Assembly (NCBI GenBank): GCA_963971405.1 | Contig: OZ020490.1 | Span: 18,501,464 to 18,565,463 of the forward strand | Length of the DNA stretch: 64,000 nt | DNA from: Psococerastis gibbosa | Taxonomy: Eukaryota; Arthropoda; Insecta; Psocodea; Psocidae | Reading direction: 5' to 3' | Notes under the pieces: generated by a model | The model's database searches: none | The model's input: the letters and a program-made list of their open reading frames with translations, nothing else | Told to the model about the DNA's origin: nothing | Shown here: positions 1 to 11,059 of the stretch, piece by piece | How positions within the stretch are numbered: the stretch's first letter is position 1 | Layout: each line of letters begins with the position of its first letter | Position numbers and translations under genes: made by a program

Positions 1-215
1 TGATTATAGTGGATTCCGAACCACTTGGGGAACATGGTAAAGTCACACGATTAAAACGGAGGTGACCAGGACTCGACACGCACGTAGACTGACTGGTATA
101 GTCTCAGCGCGTTATCATGTCCCAACTTGTTCCCCTGCCAACGCTGTGCACACTACCAAGTTTGCCGCAGTTTGAAACATGCTCTGCTCTAATGGATTCA
201 ACATGGTAAGGTCGT
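1..215 (+). repeat. Dispersed repeat, copy at the window start
   Basis: GATTATAGTGGATTCCGAAC through CAACATGGTAAGG. Copies are 37598-37715 (plus) and, inverted, 48320-48490. The left end is cut by the window edge. Confidence 0.7.
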
Positions 216-983
216 TGGCATTTTTTTAATTCACATCGTCGATAACAATACAAATATACAGTGACAATTTATTTCTTCGACCAACATTAACTGAGAAAAG
301 ATTTTTTAACATATGCCTACACATAACATTTTGAACGGGAGTGATTTTAAGCTCAGGGGGTCATAAAATAGTAATAGTTTAATAGTAAATGAAAACCTAT
401 AAAAATTTTTTCCGGAAGTCGAACATTGGTCGCCGTCTCAATAGGTAAATGAAATTTCCCTTTAATCAAAAGTCCATTAAAGGTGTATATAATAATGGGT
501 CCTTGTTGACAATAAGAATTGGATATTTCTGTGAACTATGTTACCGCCCAATCACATTTGAAATATTCAGCTCTCCCATTTTCTACTGCTCAGCAAAAGT
601 TGTGTAAATAAAATTATTTCCAATAAATTTAGTTACCCTACTTTTCAGCCCAAGGCTGAAAATAACGGAGGCTTTCAACTAAAGCGATTTCACCATAAAT
701 TGAAAATGATGGATAGCGCTCAATCCATTTTAAATTTCGAGAGCGTACAGCACTAATTCCACACACTTTCCTTACATCTTTAGTTATATCTAATAAGGCA
801 CACTTCGAACCTTATATACCCGTAGCACCTAGTACAGGTATACATTAGAATTCGAACTATCCGAATCAATTGGAACCAGACCAAATTCTGATTATTTCCT
901 TTCTCTTCAAAAAAAAAAAAAAATATTATTTTGAATGCAAATAGCTTATTTGTGGTACTGATCATGATAGGATGGCACTTGGA

Positions 984-1160
984 CAAGGGCGGATTTTAGG
1001 GGGGGGGGGTCAGGGGGTCTGGACCCCTCCAAAATTAAATGAACTTACGCTAGATAATATGGGTTTACAGTGGGAATTAAAAATAATGATGTTTTTTAAT
1101 GTTATAACCCACTGAATCTGCCCGCTGACCCCCCCCCCCCCCTCCCTAAATTGGAGGCAG
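984..1160. mobile_element. Decayed poly(C)/poly(G)-bearing MITE relative
   Basis: A G run near 1000 and a C run near 1130 enclose TTAAATGAACTTACGCTAGATA and AATGTTATAACCCACTGAA, like the interiors of the CAAGGCCGTAGCCA family. Only the left end (CAAGGGCGGATTTTAGG) is recognisable. Confidence 0.45.
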
Positions 1161-1639
1161 TTAAATAGAGATAGTCACTGTCTGGTATTTATCTATTAAC
1201 ACATCTTTTTTGAAATAGTATAGCTAACCATTTGAGGCACACATGCTATTTCTATTGAATTGAATTTAGTCTTGTAGGCCTATGGTATATTCCCCCCCCC
1301 CCCCCAAGCACATTCTTAGGAACATTTGGGGTTGGGAATTGTTGATATGTATCCATTGTATCCAGTACTTTGAGATGGAGTAAATACATTTGATTTGATG
1401 CTTAAGCTGCCAAGGCGAATATTTTAAATCTCGATAGATAAGAAAACAATTAATTTTACAATTTAGAGCACCCAGCGGGCTTGTACCATGCCGTTCTGTA
1501 TCAACTTATTCATGGGGTTAAAAATGTAACCAAAACAAGTTCGAATGTGACTTTCCATTCACAAATTATCTTGTTTACATAATGAATCCCAGGTTAAGAT
1601 TGGAAATAATCGCCATAGTAGGCCTGCAGAGCGCGTTAA

Positions 1640-2004
1640 GAGGACATGCTACGTAGAAAATTAGCACCCGAAAATTTGTCGTTTTTATTGACTTTTTATT
1701 TTTTAATTAATTAACAAAGCAAGTTATTAAAGATTGGCTCATGTAAGTTGTAGAAGACTACTTAATGCATCATTTAACAGGAAATATTAAATAGTTGGTA
1801 CTTTAGTTCTTTCATAAAAACTAGAGGGGACTAAAAGTCTGGGATTTTTGGAAAAACTACAAATATGTGATATACCCGATGCACGAAGTAGTCTTCTACA
1901 ACTTGAATGAGCCAAAATGTTTATAACTTGCTGAGTTAATGAAATAAAAAATAAATTAAAAGTATTTCATGTTGGGGTGCCAATTTTCTACCCAGCATAT
2001 CCTA
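1640..2004. mobile_element. Foldback MITE with TTAA flanks (piggyBac-like)
   Basis: The left arm GAGGACATGCTACGTAGAAA and the inverted right arm match, as do inner blocks (AGTTGTAGAAGACTACTT and its inverse). TTAA lies at 1636-1639 and 2005-2008. Relatives: 44386-44740 and a right half at 35880-36101. Confidence 0.6.
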
Positions 2005-2446
2005 TTAAATTAATTGTAAATATTATGGTGCTACCTTGAATAGGAGTTCCAAAGAACGGTAAGTAAAGACAAAATAAATAAAAATTGAAACACTGCTAGA
2101 AATAACTGGCAGCTTCCATAATTTATTGAACCAGCGTTGCTACGACATGAAGTGAAAATACCACTATTCATGAAAAAAGAACAACTAGAACTATGCTTAT
2201 AAGTTATATAAAGAATACAAGCCACACTGAAAATTTCACAGCAAACCCCTTAAAATATTCACCATTCAATTTCATCTGGAAAGTAACATCACGAGATTGG
2301 CGTTAAATTAAACAAAACTATCAAGAAACAAACAGTATTCATAATTTATCCACCACCACTGCTAGGAAAACACTTGCACATTACACAGTACACCGCCAAC
2401 TTTCAATGTTTCAAAACTTTTGATGGATTGCCACCTCCGCAGTTGT

Positions 2447-3515
2447 GAGAGATAAGTTGGCTGACTTCAAACAAAGGACGGCCGGCTAACGGTTGTTACC
2501 GCACCTAACTTTATCTTCGGAAAATTTGACAGTTGCAACAGTGGGGGACAGTTTTCCCGGGCACTTCAAAGTGCAAACTTCAAATTATGCGGTGCAGATT
2601 CTACTGTAGGTGCCGTATTAGCATGACTATGGATATTGAAATTGTTCATGCTGAAGTTTTGTTTTAAATGAGACTAGTCGCTGAAGAGATATAAAAATAA
2701 ATCGATGGAAAGTTTTACCAGTTTCTTCTATCTCAATAAATTTCTTTCGGATTTCTTTACAATCGGAGCCGTTAATGTCAATTGCAACAACAATTGCCAG
2801 ATTCACATATTTAAGAGATAAGTTGGCTGACTTTAAAAAAATGGCGGCCGGCTAACGGTTGTTACCGCACCTAACTTTATCTTCGGAAAATTTGACAGTT
2901 GCAACAGTGGGGGACAGTTCAATGTGAAACTTTCAAATTATGCGGTGCAGATTCTACTGTAGGTGCCATATTCGCATGCTCAGACTATAGAGTTTGAAGT
3001 TGTTCATGCAGAAGATTTGTTCTAGATGAGTCTAGTCGTTGAAAACATATAAAAATAAAAGTGGATGGAAAGTTTAACCAGTTTCTTCTACTTGTATCTC
3101 TATAGATTTCTTTCAGATTTCATTACAATCGGAGCCGTTAATGTCAATTGCAACAAAACCAGGCTCACGCAGTTTTAAGAGATAAGTTGGCTGACTTTCA
3201 AAAAAGGCCGGCTAACGGTTGTTACACCATCTAACTTTATCTTCGGCAAATTTGACACTAGCAACAGTGGAGGACAGTTTTCCCAGGCACTTCAAAGTGA
3301 AAACTTCAAAGTTCAAATTATGCGGTGCAGATTCTAGTGTAGGTGCCATATTAGCATGCTCAGACTATAGAGTTTGAAGTTGTTCATGCAGAAGATTTGT
3401 TCTAGATTACTCTAGTCGTTGAAGAGATATAAAAATAAATGGAAGAAAAGTTTCTATCGATTTCTTTCCGACTCTTTACATGCAGAGTCGTTAATGCCAT
3501 AGGCTATATTTTAAG
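2447..3515. repeat. Three-copy tandem array, unit about 365 bp
   Basis: GAGATAAGTTGGCTGACTT starts units at 2447, 2815 and 3179 (periods 368 and 364). Shared landmarks are GGCCGGCTAACGGTTGTTA, AATTATGCGGTGCAGATTCT and CGGAGCCGTTAATGTCAATTG. The third unit is shorter and more diverged. This is satellite-like and non-coding. Confidence 0.9.
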
Positions 3516-3579
3516 GCAAACAAGCAGAAGCGTATTTTGACGGAAGTAAAGTTTCGATTTTACAGAGTTTTTTTAATAT

Positions 3580-3771
3580 ATGTGCGAAATATACGGATAT
3601 ACCGGTCTTACGAATTTTGAAAATAAAAACGCTCTAGATTTTACAGACGAAGACTTATTAATAAAACTGCAAAAGGGCGCAACAAATCCTTCCACCGAAA
3701 CCTTTTGTATAAATCGGCGCGAAATAGCGGGTGTTTTTTTTATACACAACGTCAGGCCAAGCTACCAATAA
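3580..3771 (+). other. Short unexplained open frame (63 codons)
   Basis: The frame starts MCEIYGYTGLTNFENK, continues through DFTDEDLLIKLQKGAT and ends at TAA. Its composition is protein-like (mixed, with acidic and basic residues), unlike most chance frames here. I do not recognise a family, and there is no clear splice context. It could be a remnant exon, a mobile-element remnant or chance. Confidence 0.2.
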
Positions 3772-4904
3772 AGCGCGTGGCCTGAAGCGGTAGCCTCATT
3801 CGCCCATTTTATGTAGTGTAAGTTAAAAAAATGTCGGGTGGGGGCCGATTAGAGCCCCCAAATCCCCTCGCAAGCGTGTCTGGTATTCAATCAAACTCAT
3901 CATGCTACAGTATATTAAATATAGCGAATACCCGGACAGTATAGCGAAACTAGAGCGATGTTGATTATAGGGGTTGGAATTGCTAGGGATGATGGTAATT
4001 ATAGAGCCTTTATTCAATATTATCGCATAGATGGATATAACAGAACCTCCTCATTACTTTGGACAACATAACCTGGAGGCCGATTACAAGATGGCCGTCC
4101 TCTAAAGAGGGCTCATAATTGCCTTGGCCTAGCCACAGAAACCCATCAACTGTAATTTATTAGATTGTAATATAGTAGTTTGAGGCTGCAAAGGCTTGAA
4201 CATAGCAGCGATCTTATATGCTTTTTTATACGTGAACCTCATTTGGTTTACCTATGAAATTGAAGTTACTATTTTGTGGTAAGTGCCTTAAGGACAATTT
4301 TCACGAAGCCTGAGAACTCCGAATCTAGATTAGTTCATAAGACTGACAGAAGGGGTTTCCTCGCTAATTTAAACCCTATGATAGATATTTCAAACGCAAT
4401 TTCCTTTTTGATGGATAACCTTCTGAATTGGTATCAATTACCCGGTAACTGATATCCCAGCGTAATGCACTTCAGACGTATTGAAGGTCATGTTATCAGT
4501 CTTCAAGATTTTTTGAAAATTGAAATTTAAGAGGAAAATATTTTAAATGCGTTCTAAGGGAAATTTCTCGTGGTTTTTGGATGGTAGGTTTGAAGTGTTG
4601 ATACCCCTCATGCAGGAATTTATAATGACAACGCATCCGCCTCACTATGCCCCGCCTAACCTCGACGTATTTATTCATTTATATTTTGCGCAAGTAAGGT
4701 TTGCCCCGAACGGTACTCGAACGGTACTCCCTGGACTGTTAGTCGAGTGCATGGTAGTTTATTCTTGCGCGTTGCTAGGTACCTTAGTTCCTTCGTTACC
4801 GGGGACTAGTTTACCCAGAGTTGAATATGGCCGCCTATATATATATAGATAGCCAGGGGTATCCAGGAACAGACAATCTTTTAGTGAGTTAATAATAAGA
4901 GCTA
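3772..4904. other. No recognisable gene
   Basis: Mixed AT-rich DNA. The 101-codon frame at 4547-4852 has no recognisable motif and overlaps frames on the other strand. I see nothing else. Confidence 0.4.
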
Positions 4905-5120
4905 TGCATGCTACAAATACCTTGGCAAGGCCATGTTACCAATGAGGAGGTCCTAAACAGAATAAGCGAAAGCAAAACTTTGGTTGCATCCATATGTACA
5001 AGGAGAGGTCGCTGGATCAAACACTTGCTACGAGACGAAAACTTTGTCAGTTGCATCACAGAAGGAGTCATAGAAGGTGTCAACCGACCAGGCGTCCTAG
5101 AGAATAATATCTACAGGTAG
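4905..5120 (+). mobile_element. LINE C-terminal fragment
   Basis: The plus frame reads HVTNEEVLNRISESKTLVAS, RRGRWIKHLLRDENFV and ITEGVIEGVNRPG. This matches the 'VTNEEVLRRI...RRxxWIGHILR' pattern of LINE C-termini. Short, decayed, without ends. Confidence 0.75.
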
Positions 5121-6234
5121 TGAAGGAGGATGTAGGGGTCACTACATGCGTGGAGCAGAAGAGGTCGTGCCAGGATCTCCCTTTGCTGCCAACCAGCGAA
5201 CCGGCTGTAACTTCAAGAAGACTATAGAGAGATTTTTCTCAGAGGTAAAGTTATTCACAGAGAAAAAATTAAAAGACATAAATTTGAAGCTAATTTGGTG
5301 TCCAACAAAAACCGCCACAAAACAGCTAAGAAAACCAGATAGAAGAGAGAAAAATAAAACATCTATGAGAATAAATGGGAAACGTCTCATTGAAAGACAT
5401 GTAATTGGAAGCGATAAATCGTAGATAAGAGGAAAACCGTGGAATGGCAAGAAAGGCAAAAAATATTCAGACTTGGAGGGCGGCCAAAAGCAACAGATCA
5501 TAGATGAGGACAGATGTTACTACAAGTCGCGAGCCGTGCGTTTTCTTGTTGGAAAAGGAGTAATCAGCGAAAACAAACAGCGAAAAAAATTATTGATTTT
5601 GGATTTTTTGACCAAATTGTGTAGAAGTGTGAAAAAGTAGGCAAGATGAAAGAGGAAAGACCTTAACTAACTTTAACAACAGAAAAAGACACGACTACAC
5701 TGAAGTTATGCTGCAAAGCGGTTCCAGGATAGGTGTCGGGTGGGGGGGGGGGGGGTGGGATGGCCATTGCATAGAAGGAGCACTTGGTCCCATGGTAATT
5801 TAAACATTCACACCTATACCTGTGAGTCATAATTTTTAAAACATTACAGGGGAACATAAAATCTGTTTCCCGTTTACAGAAATTGAAGGCAACCATAAAA
5901 TATCTTTCTGGCTAACCGGACTACTACTAAACTTATAACCGATATTGTAAGAACTGTATAAAATTAGTCATTTAATACTTTTAAAATGGTGTCAGCTGTA
6001 ATATTGCTTGCCTTCATATAGGGCATAACTGTAGTTATTAAGATAATCCTTGTTTGTGTTTTAATTTACTTTCATTGAGTTTTAATTTTTATTTTTGGGT
6101 TTTGGGCACACGGGAAATCCTTTGGTTAGTTATTTCTTCTCAACCAATTTGATCTCGACTGATTTGATTTTGACTGATTTCTTTGTAAATTACTTTATCA
6201 TTCTTCAATATACAATAAAATTCAGTCATTCAAT
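5121..6234. other. No recognisable gene; possible LINE-flank remnants
   Basis: 5140-5500 has open frames on both strands. The plus frame is lysine-rich (TKTATKQLRKPDRREKNKT) and may be decayed LINE sequence. A 14-base G run lies near 5740. The rest is unclassified. Confidence 0.3.
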
Positions 6235-6585
6235 AGGGGTATTCACTGTATTTCGATTTCCCTAAGGGAAAGTAGGAATAAAACTCGATTTATTCTACGG
6301 TAGAAAAATAATTGCCATGGAAACGTTATACGTTTCCGACTTTACCCGACCTAACCAAACCTACTTCCAAAGTTTCTTTGCCTTCGCTTAATTTATGAAC
6401 ATCTGCAGACCACCTCTTGCCATGATGTTCCTTTTTTTTTAAATTAATTTCTGTCGCAGAGCTCATTTTTTACCAAAGTAGTTGGGGAAAGTGGGGAATG
6501 TTTTAAAATACATTTCCTTATGGCATTATTTTTGAAAAACTGGAGTTCTATTCCCTTAGGGAAATCGAAACCCAGTGAATACCCT
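6235..6585. mobile_element. Palindrome-ended MITE (TTTCCCTAAGGGAA)
   Basis: AGGGGTATTCACTGTATTTC on the left and inverted AGGGTATTCACTGGGTTTC on the right match for about 34 bp including GATTTCCCTAAGGGAA. I find no clear target duplication. Confidence 0.65.
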
Positions 6586-7764
6586 GTTACGCCCTGGGCA
6601 TAACACAAGAGCATACGCTCTTCTTGGCCTAGGCTCAGGGCTGAGGACAGACGGCAAGCCTCTGTTGTGTAAATGTTATATCGGTCGTCACGTATGTCCT
6701 TAGCCATAATGTATAAATCACGAACCTTGGGTTCGAAGAAGCATAGAGACTATAGATAGAGTAGATAGAGTCGATAGAGTCTAGTGAGACAGAACTGATT
6801 CACCATGTGAGTTGATACACGGTGCAAGTATAGGAGTAAGCTCCTATGGATGCATGAGTAAGTACGTTATCATGTAGCCCTTATGTAACTAAGTTGCCCC
6901 CCCCCCCCAATTCATTATGTTGTCCCTTGTCCCTTGAGTGCTGAAGTTGTCCCTAACTTATTATGTGGTATTAATGTTAACTGTATTAATATAATATAAG
7001 GTATTTGGTACCATCCTATAAGCTTATATATAATTCCCCTCTTATAAGTCCACTCAGAATACTCTAATCTATAGAAGGTCCCAATTAGTGGTATTCGGAG
7101 TGTGACATACCCCTAATGAGAGAAACTCCGTTCTCAGTAATAATTTGAAAATTCGGAATAAAATGTAAGTAAGTAACCAAAAAGTGAGTGGTGTGTAAAT
7201 GAGTTTATAATGTAATCTTTTATTTTCTTTTTCAGTTAAATTTGTAATTTAGCATATTGCACAGCATTGTATTATTTAATTTTTTTTAAAAATTGGGCCC
7301 AAAGGCCCGAAATTCGCTCATTTGGAAAATAAAGACAATTTTCATTCTTTTTTCTTCCAAAATTAGGGAATCAAAAAAATCAGCACATGGCGGTATTCCG
7401 GCTTTTCTTGTTTCTTTAATTTTGTTGGGTTTAATGAGGAGGCTGCATTTTCAACCTAAATTTTTAAATTGATAATTCAGTAAATAAGTAAACGACATTT
7501 TCATTGCGTATCTATCTTCATTTATCACTATAATAGTATATGTTTCCTACTTTATCATGGGGTAGTGAGCATAGACGTTTTTGAAATCATTCGATCCAAA
7601 ATGTGAAAACACTACCCGTATGTAAACAATCCGCTCCGGGCAACGTCTATTCTTCCATATCCATATAGAAAGGTTGGGAACACATAACACTTCACTTTTC
7701 TCAATCGATGGTTCCACACCATTATTAGCAACATTTTGCAACAGCTATATTATTAGATATTTTT
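6586..7764. other. No recognisable gene; low-complexity patches
   Basis: Contains a degenerate GATAGAGT repeat near 6750-6785 and a C run near 6900. No coding or mobile signature otherwise. Confidence 0.4.
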
Positions 7765-8606
7765 GCTTTCCAATTTATACGTAGTATAAGGAAAGCTTTG
7801 TGATGGTCGAAATTTTCGATTCCGAGATTTCAACGGATTTACACGTTTTGAGGTCCCAGGAACCCAAAAAAGTGGTTTTTACGAAATGTCTGTCTGTCTG
7901 CCTATCGCTCTGTCGCTCTGTCTGTCTGTTCATCGATTTCCGGGCAAACTACTCGGTGGATTTGGGTGGGATTTGGCATGTAGGTTTACAAAAATCATAC
8001 CTCGGAACAATTTTTTTTTTTTTGGGCTAACTCATTTTTGGGGGGGGGGGGTTTCATTTTCAAAAAACTCCAAAAAAACGTCTAAAAAAATTATTTCTCA
8101 AAAACGGCTCCAACGATTTCTTTTAAATTCTAATATATTGTAGTCGTTATTAATGTTGACAAAATTCAGGGGGTCGCTTGCCCCTTGATAGTTTGCTTCT
8201 GGGGGTAAAAAAATAAAAATAACTATATTTTAATGAAAAATGACTAAAAAATCATTTTTCTGCGAAACCTTTCTATCGATGATTTCTACCTTGAGGCATG
8301 TTTTGAGGTGTTAAATTGAGTAACGAAACCGGATAGGTTGCTTTCCCACCAAATCATAGAGAATTCACGCTCAAATGCATTGCATGCCCTGCCATTATTG
8401 CTGTGTGGTAATTAATGTGTTTGTCTGACCTATCTAGAATTTACCTCACTTCCAGTGACGTCAGGTGGACAACCCCCCCCCCCCTCCCCCCGAGATATCG
8501 GAAATTTAACCACTGGAAAATTATTTACCGTGAAATTACTCATATTCTATATCTACTAATGTTGATAAATTGGAAAGCATGTTCGAGTAAACTCGGACCG
8601 GTTCTT
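7765..8606 (+). mobile_element. Helentron-like non-autonomous element, copy A (full length)
   Basis: It starts GCTTTCCAATTTAT and carries the exact inverse, ATAAATTGGAAAGC, close to its 3' end. After that come an 8-bp stem-loop (GTTCGAGT-AA-ACTCGGAC) and the terminus CGGTTCTT. A GTCT-type microsatellite lies about 120 bp in. Subterminal inverted repeats, a GTCT array and a 3' hairpin near the end match the architecture of DINE-1/HINE elements, which are non-autonomous Helentrons. It sits between T residues and has no coding capacity. Confidence 0.72.
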
Positions 8607-8608
8607 AA

Positions 8609-8747
8609 TCAGGTGGACAACCCCTCCTCCCCCGAGATATCGGAAATTTAACCACTGGAAAATTATTTATCATGAAATTACTCATATCTCTATCTACTAA
8701 TGTTGATAAATTGGAAAGCATGTTCGAGTAAACTCGGACCGGTTCTT
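8609..8747 (+). mobile_element. Extra copy of the Helentron-like 3' end, in tandem with copy A
   Basis: The last ~148 bp of copy A, from TCAGGTGGACAACCCC to the stem-loop and GGTTCTT, is repeated directly with few changes. The element therefore has two successive 3' ends. Termination read-through or unequal exchange could explain this. Confidence 0.8.
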
Positions 8748-9454
8748 AATTTTTAGAGCAGTGATCAATAAAGAGGATGCTATACCAGTCCCCAGGCGTA
8801 AATCCTCATTTCAGAGGGGGTGCTAAGCGCAGGTGTTAACGTGCGTGGTTACACAGCCCTGAATAACGCAACATGCTCAAAAATTCAATCCAATAACGTG
8901 GTTACCCCAAGAATCTTTCTTAACTACACCACGATGTCACCTCATAATTAATTAATTGCAATTAAAAAGATGCTATCTATCCTCATTCAAAAAAAATACC
9001 TTCCGGAGCCTTTTTATAGGCTTGGCTGTTCGCAAATGACAACTTTGTCTGCCTGTTAAATTGTCTCGCCGCACGGGAAAATATTATTTTCTCTCGCGGA
9101 GGGAAACAAAAAACCTCATCGGGCAGATGTTCTATTTGCCATTTTATGATCTGTTGCATTTGGCAGAGTTCCAGTTTTAAATAATTCATGCTATTACAAC
9201 ATAGCCATTTCGGCGAGGTAAATGCTTTCAACTGCACAATTTAACAGTGAAGTGTATCCTATTGTTAAAGCTTTTCGATTTCTGCCACTGTATTTCGCAA
9301 TTGCGGCATTGTGTTCCGAAATCGGGACAATAATTATTATGGAAACTCTTCGTGTTACAATACGTGCAATATTTGTTTTGGCGGATCCCAAAAATACAAT
9401 GCTAAAATGTATTGAATTTGTATGTATTGTAATAAATAAATTGCTAAAAAAAAT

Positions 9455-9850
9455 TCTCTAACGATTTTCTTAAAATTCACATATATTATAGTCGTTATTA
9501 CTGCCAACAAAGATAGTTAGGTTCTGGCTGGGGAGTAATCAAATATGTACTCAATTTTCATGTAAAATGACTAAAATACAATATTTCTGCAGAACTTTAC
9601 TTACTGACATCAGGTATGTTCTATGGGTTAAATAGAGCAAGTAACAAAACTGAATAGTCAGCTTACCCAATTCTTTGTACGCGATTAACCTTATTATAAA
9701 GAAGAAAAGCAGAAGAAGAAAGCAAAATTTTGGTTCTGAACAGAAGACAAAAAATCAAAAAAAAAATCAATTAGGGATATTGTAATTCATGCCCCATTTC
9801 ATTGCGTACCCTGCCATTATTACTAGGTTGTAAAATATAGGTCTGCCCGT
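9455..9850 (+). mobile_element. Diverged internal piece of the Helentron-like family
   Basis: ACGATTTTCTTAAAATTCAC, ATAGTCGTTATTA, AAAATGACTAAAA and GCCATTATTACT follow the order of copy A's second half, with an A-rich insertion around 9700-9770. No ends are recognisable. Confidence 0.5.
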
Positions 9851-10739
9851 TCTAGACGATGCAATAGTCTCATCAACGAATGTAGTGCTTTGGGGATCAC
9901 TTAACTGGGGATAACTATTTAACACCAACTTTGAGAATATTCTTTATATCGTATCTCGCATCAGTCGTATCTCGTATCTTCCTTTCTCTAACATAATTTC
10001 GCTAATATCAGTACTTAATGAGCATTTATTGGCACATTCTTTGCTCTATGCCTTCAGTATTTGAATCAAACTTTAGAAAGAAAGTTAGAAATTGTCTTTA
10101 TGCTCCATTTGAGCGAATTTCCGGCATTTCGGCCCACTCTTACAATTAACCCTTCAAACTTTAAACCAATAAATATAAAAAAAACTAACCTTAACAACGA
10201 AATATCAAGACAAAAGCAGTCGTTAATAACGAAAAACCATTCCATAATAAAGCCAACTACGAAGTTATCCCCAGTGAAGTGTTGACTGCTGTTATTTATC
10301 TACAAAGTGCATCCATAAGTACAAAATAATTCTTCCGGATTTTCTAAAGCTCTCTATCTTCAGACTCGGGCTCTTAGCTTCTACTTAACCCATTAACAAC
10401 ATCGCCTACTTAGATTTCGGTCATTTTTCTTTTAGAAATTTCACCTCATTTTTCTTTTACAGTATTTGGCGAACGTGCTCGACGGGATATCAAACATGAG
10501 ATCTTTTGTCGTTGTTTATTTTCGTTGATGGAGTTCAAATTAGGTCGTCTTCCTGTCTTCTTTACTTTGAGTTTAAATTTCAAGTCCGTGATCGTGAAAC
10601 TTATCCTTTTTATACCTAGGTATATAAGAAGGCATAAAAAAGCCTGCGGTGTTTAGTTACATTTACGTCATCTTAAAAATTGAATTATAGGTACTGTATA
10701 TACACTATAGTATTGTATATAATAGTGAGGTAGACTTTG
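9851..10739. other. No recognisable gene
   Basis: AT-rich unique-looking sequence. A 74-codon frame at 10061 has no motif, and its upstream region lacks splice or start support. Confidence 0.4.
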
Positions 10740-10990
10740 TTTTTCTTTTAATTGAATGTGGCATATTCTGAGGCATGAAGGACTACCCAAGAGCATCATT
10801 GAGAGCATGGTAGAAGACACCAACCCAGGAGGACAAATGAGGAAGGAGTACCTGGATGTCATCAAGAAGGACCTAGGATGCGACACCTATTTTGCACTAA
10901 AAAGAACCACGCAAGATAGACAAGTGTGGAGGAGGAGATTGAAGCAATCGCTGCAAACTAATCGATGGATTGAAACTCCACAAGAAGAAT
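10740..10990 (+). mobile_element. LINE C-terminal fragment
   Basis: The plus frame gives MWHILRHEGLPKSIIESMVE, MRKEYLDVIKKDLGCDTYF and KRTTQDRQVWRRRLKQS, typical of the last ~100 residues of an endonuclease-RT LINE. A related inverted fragment lies at 45775-45985. Confidence 0.75.
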
Positions 10991-11059
10991 CCAATGATAC
11001 TTTTTATTACATATGTAGGCTTCGGCGGCAAGGTGGTAGCTTGCTTGTACTTTTACAAC

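Noticed and set aside
4547-4852. 101-codon plus-strand frame
   Set aside because: No recognisable motif, overlaps an opposite-strand frame, and there is no splice or promoter support.
7886-8143. Open frame with repeated SVCL/PIAL residues
   Set aside because: It arises from the GTCT microsatellite of the Helentron-like element.
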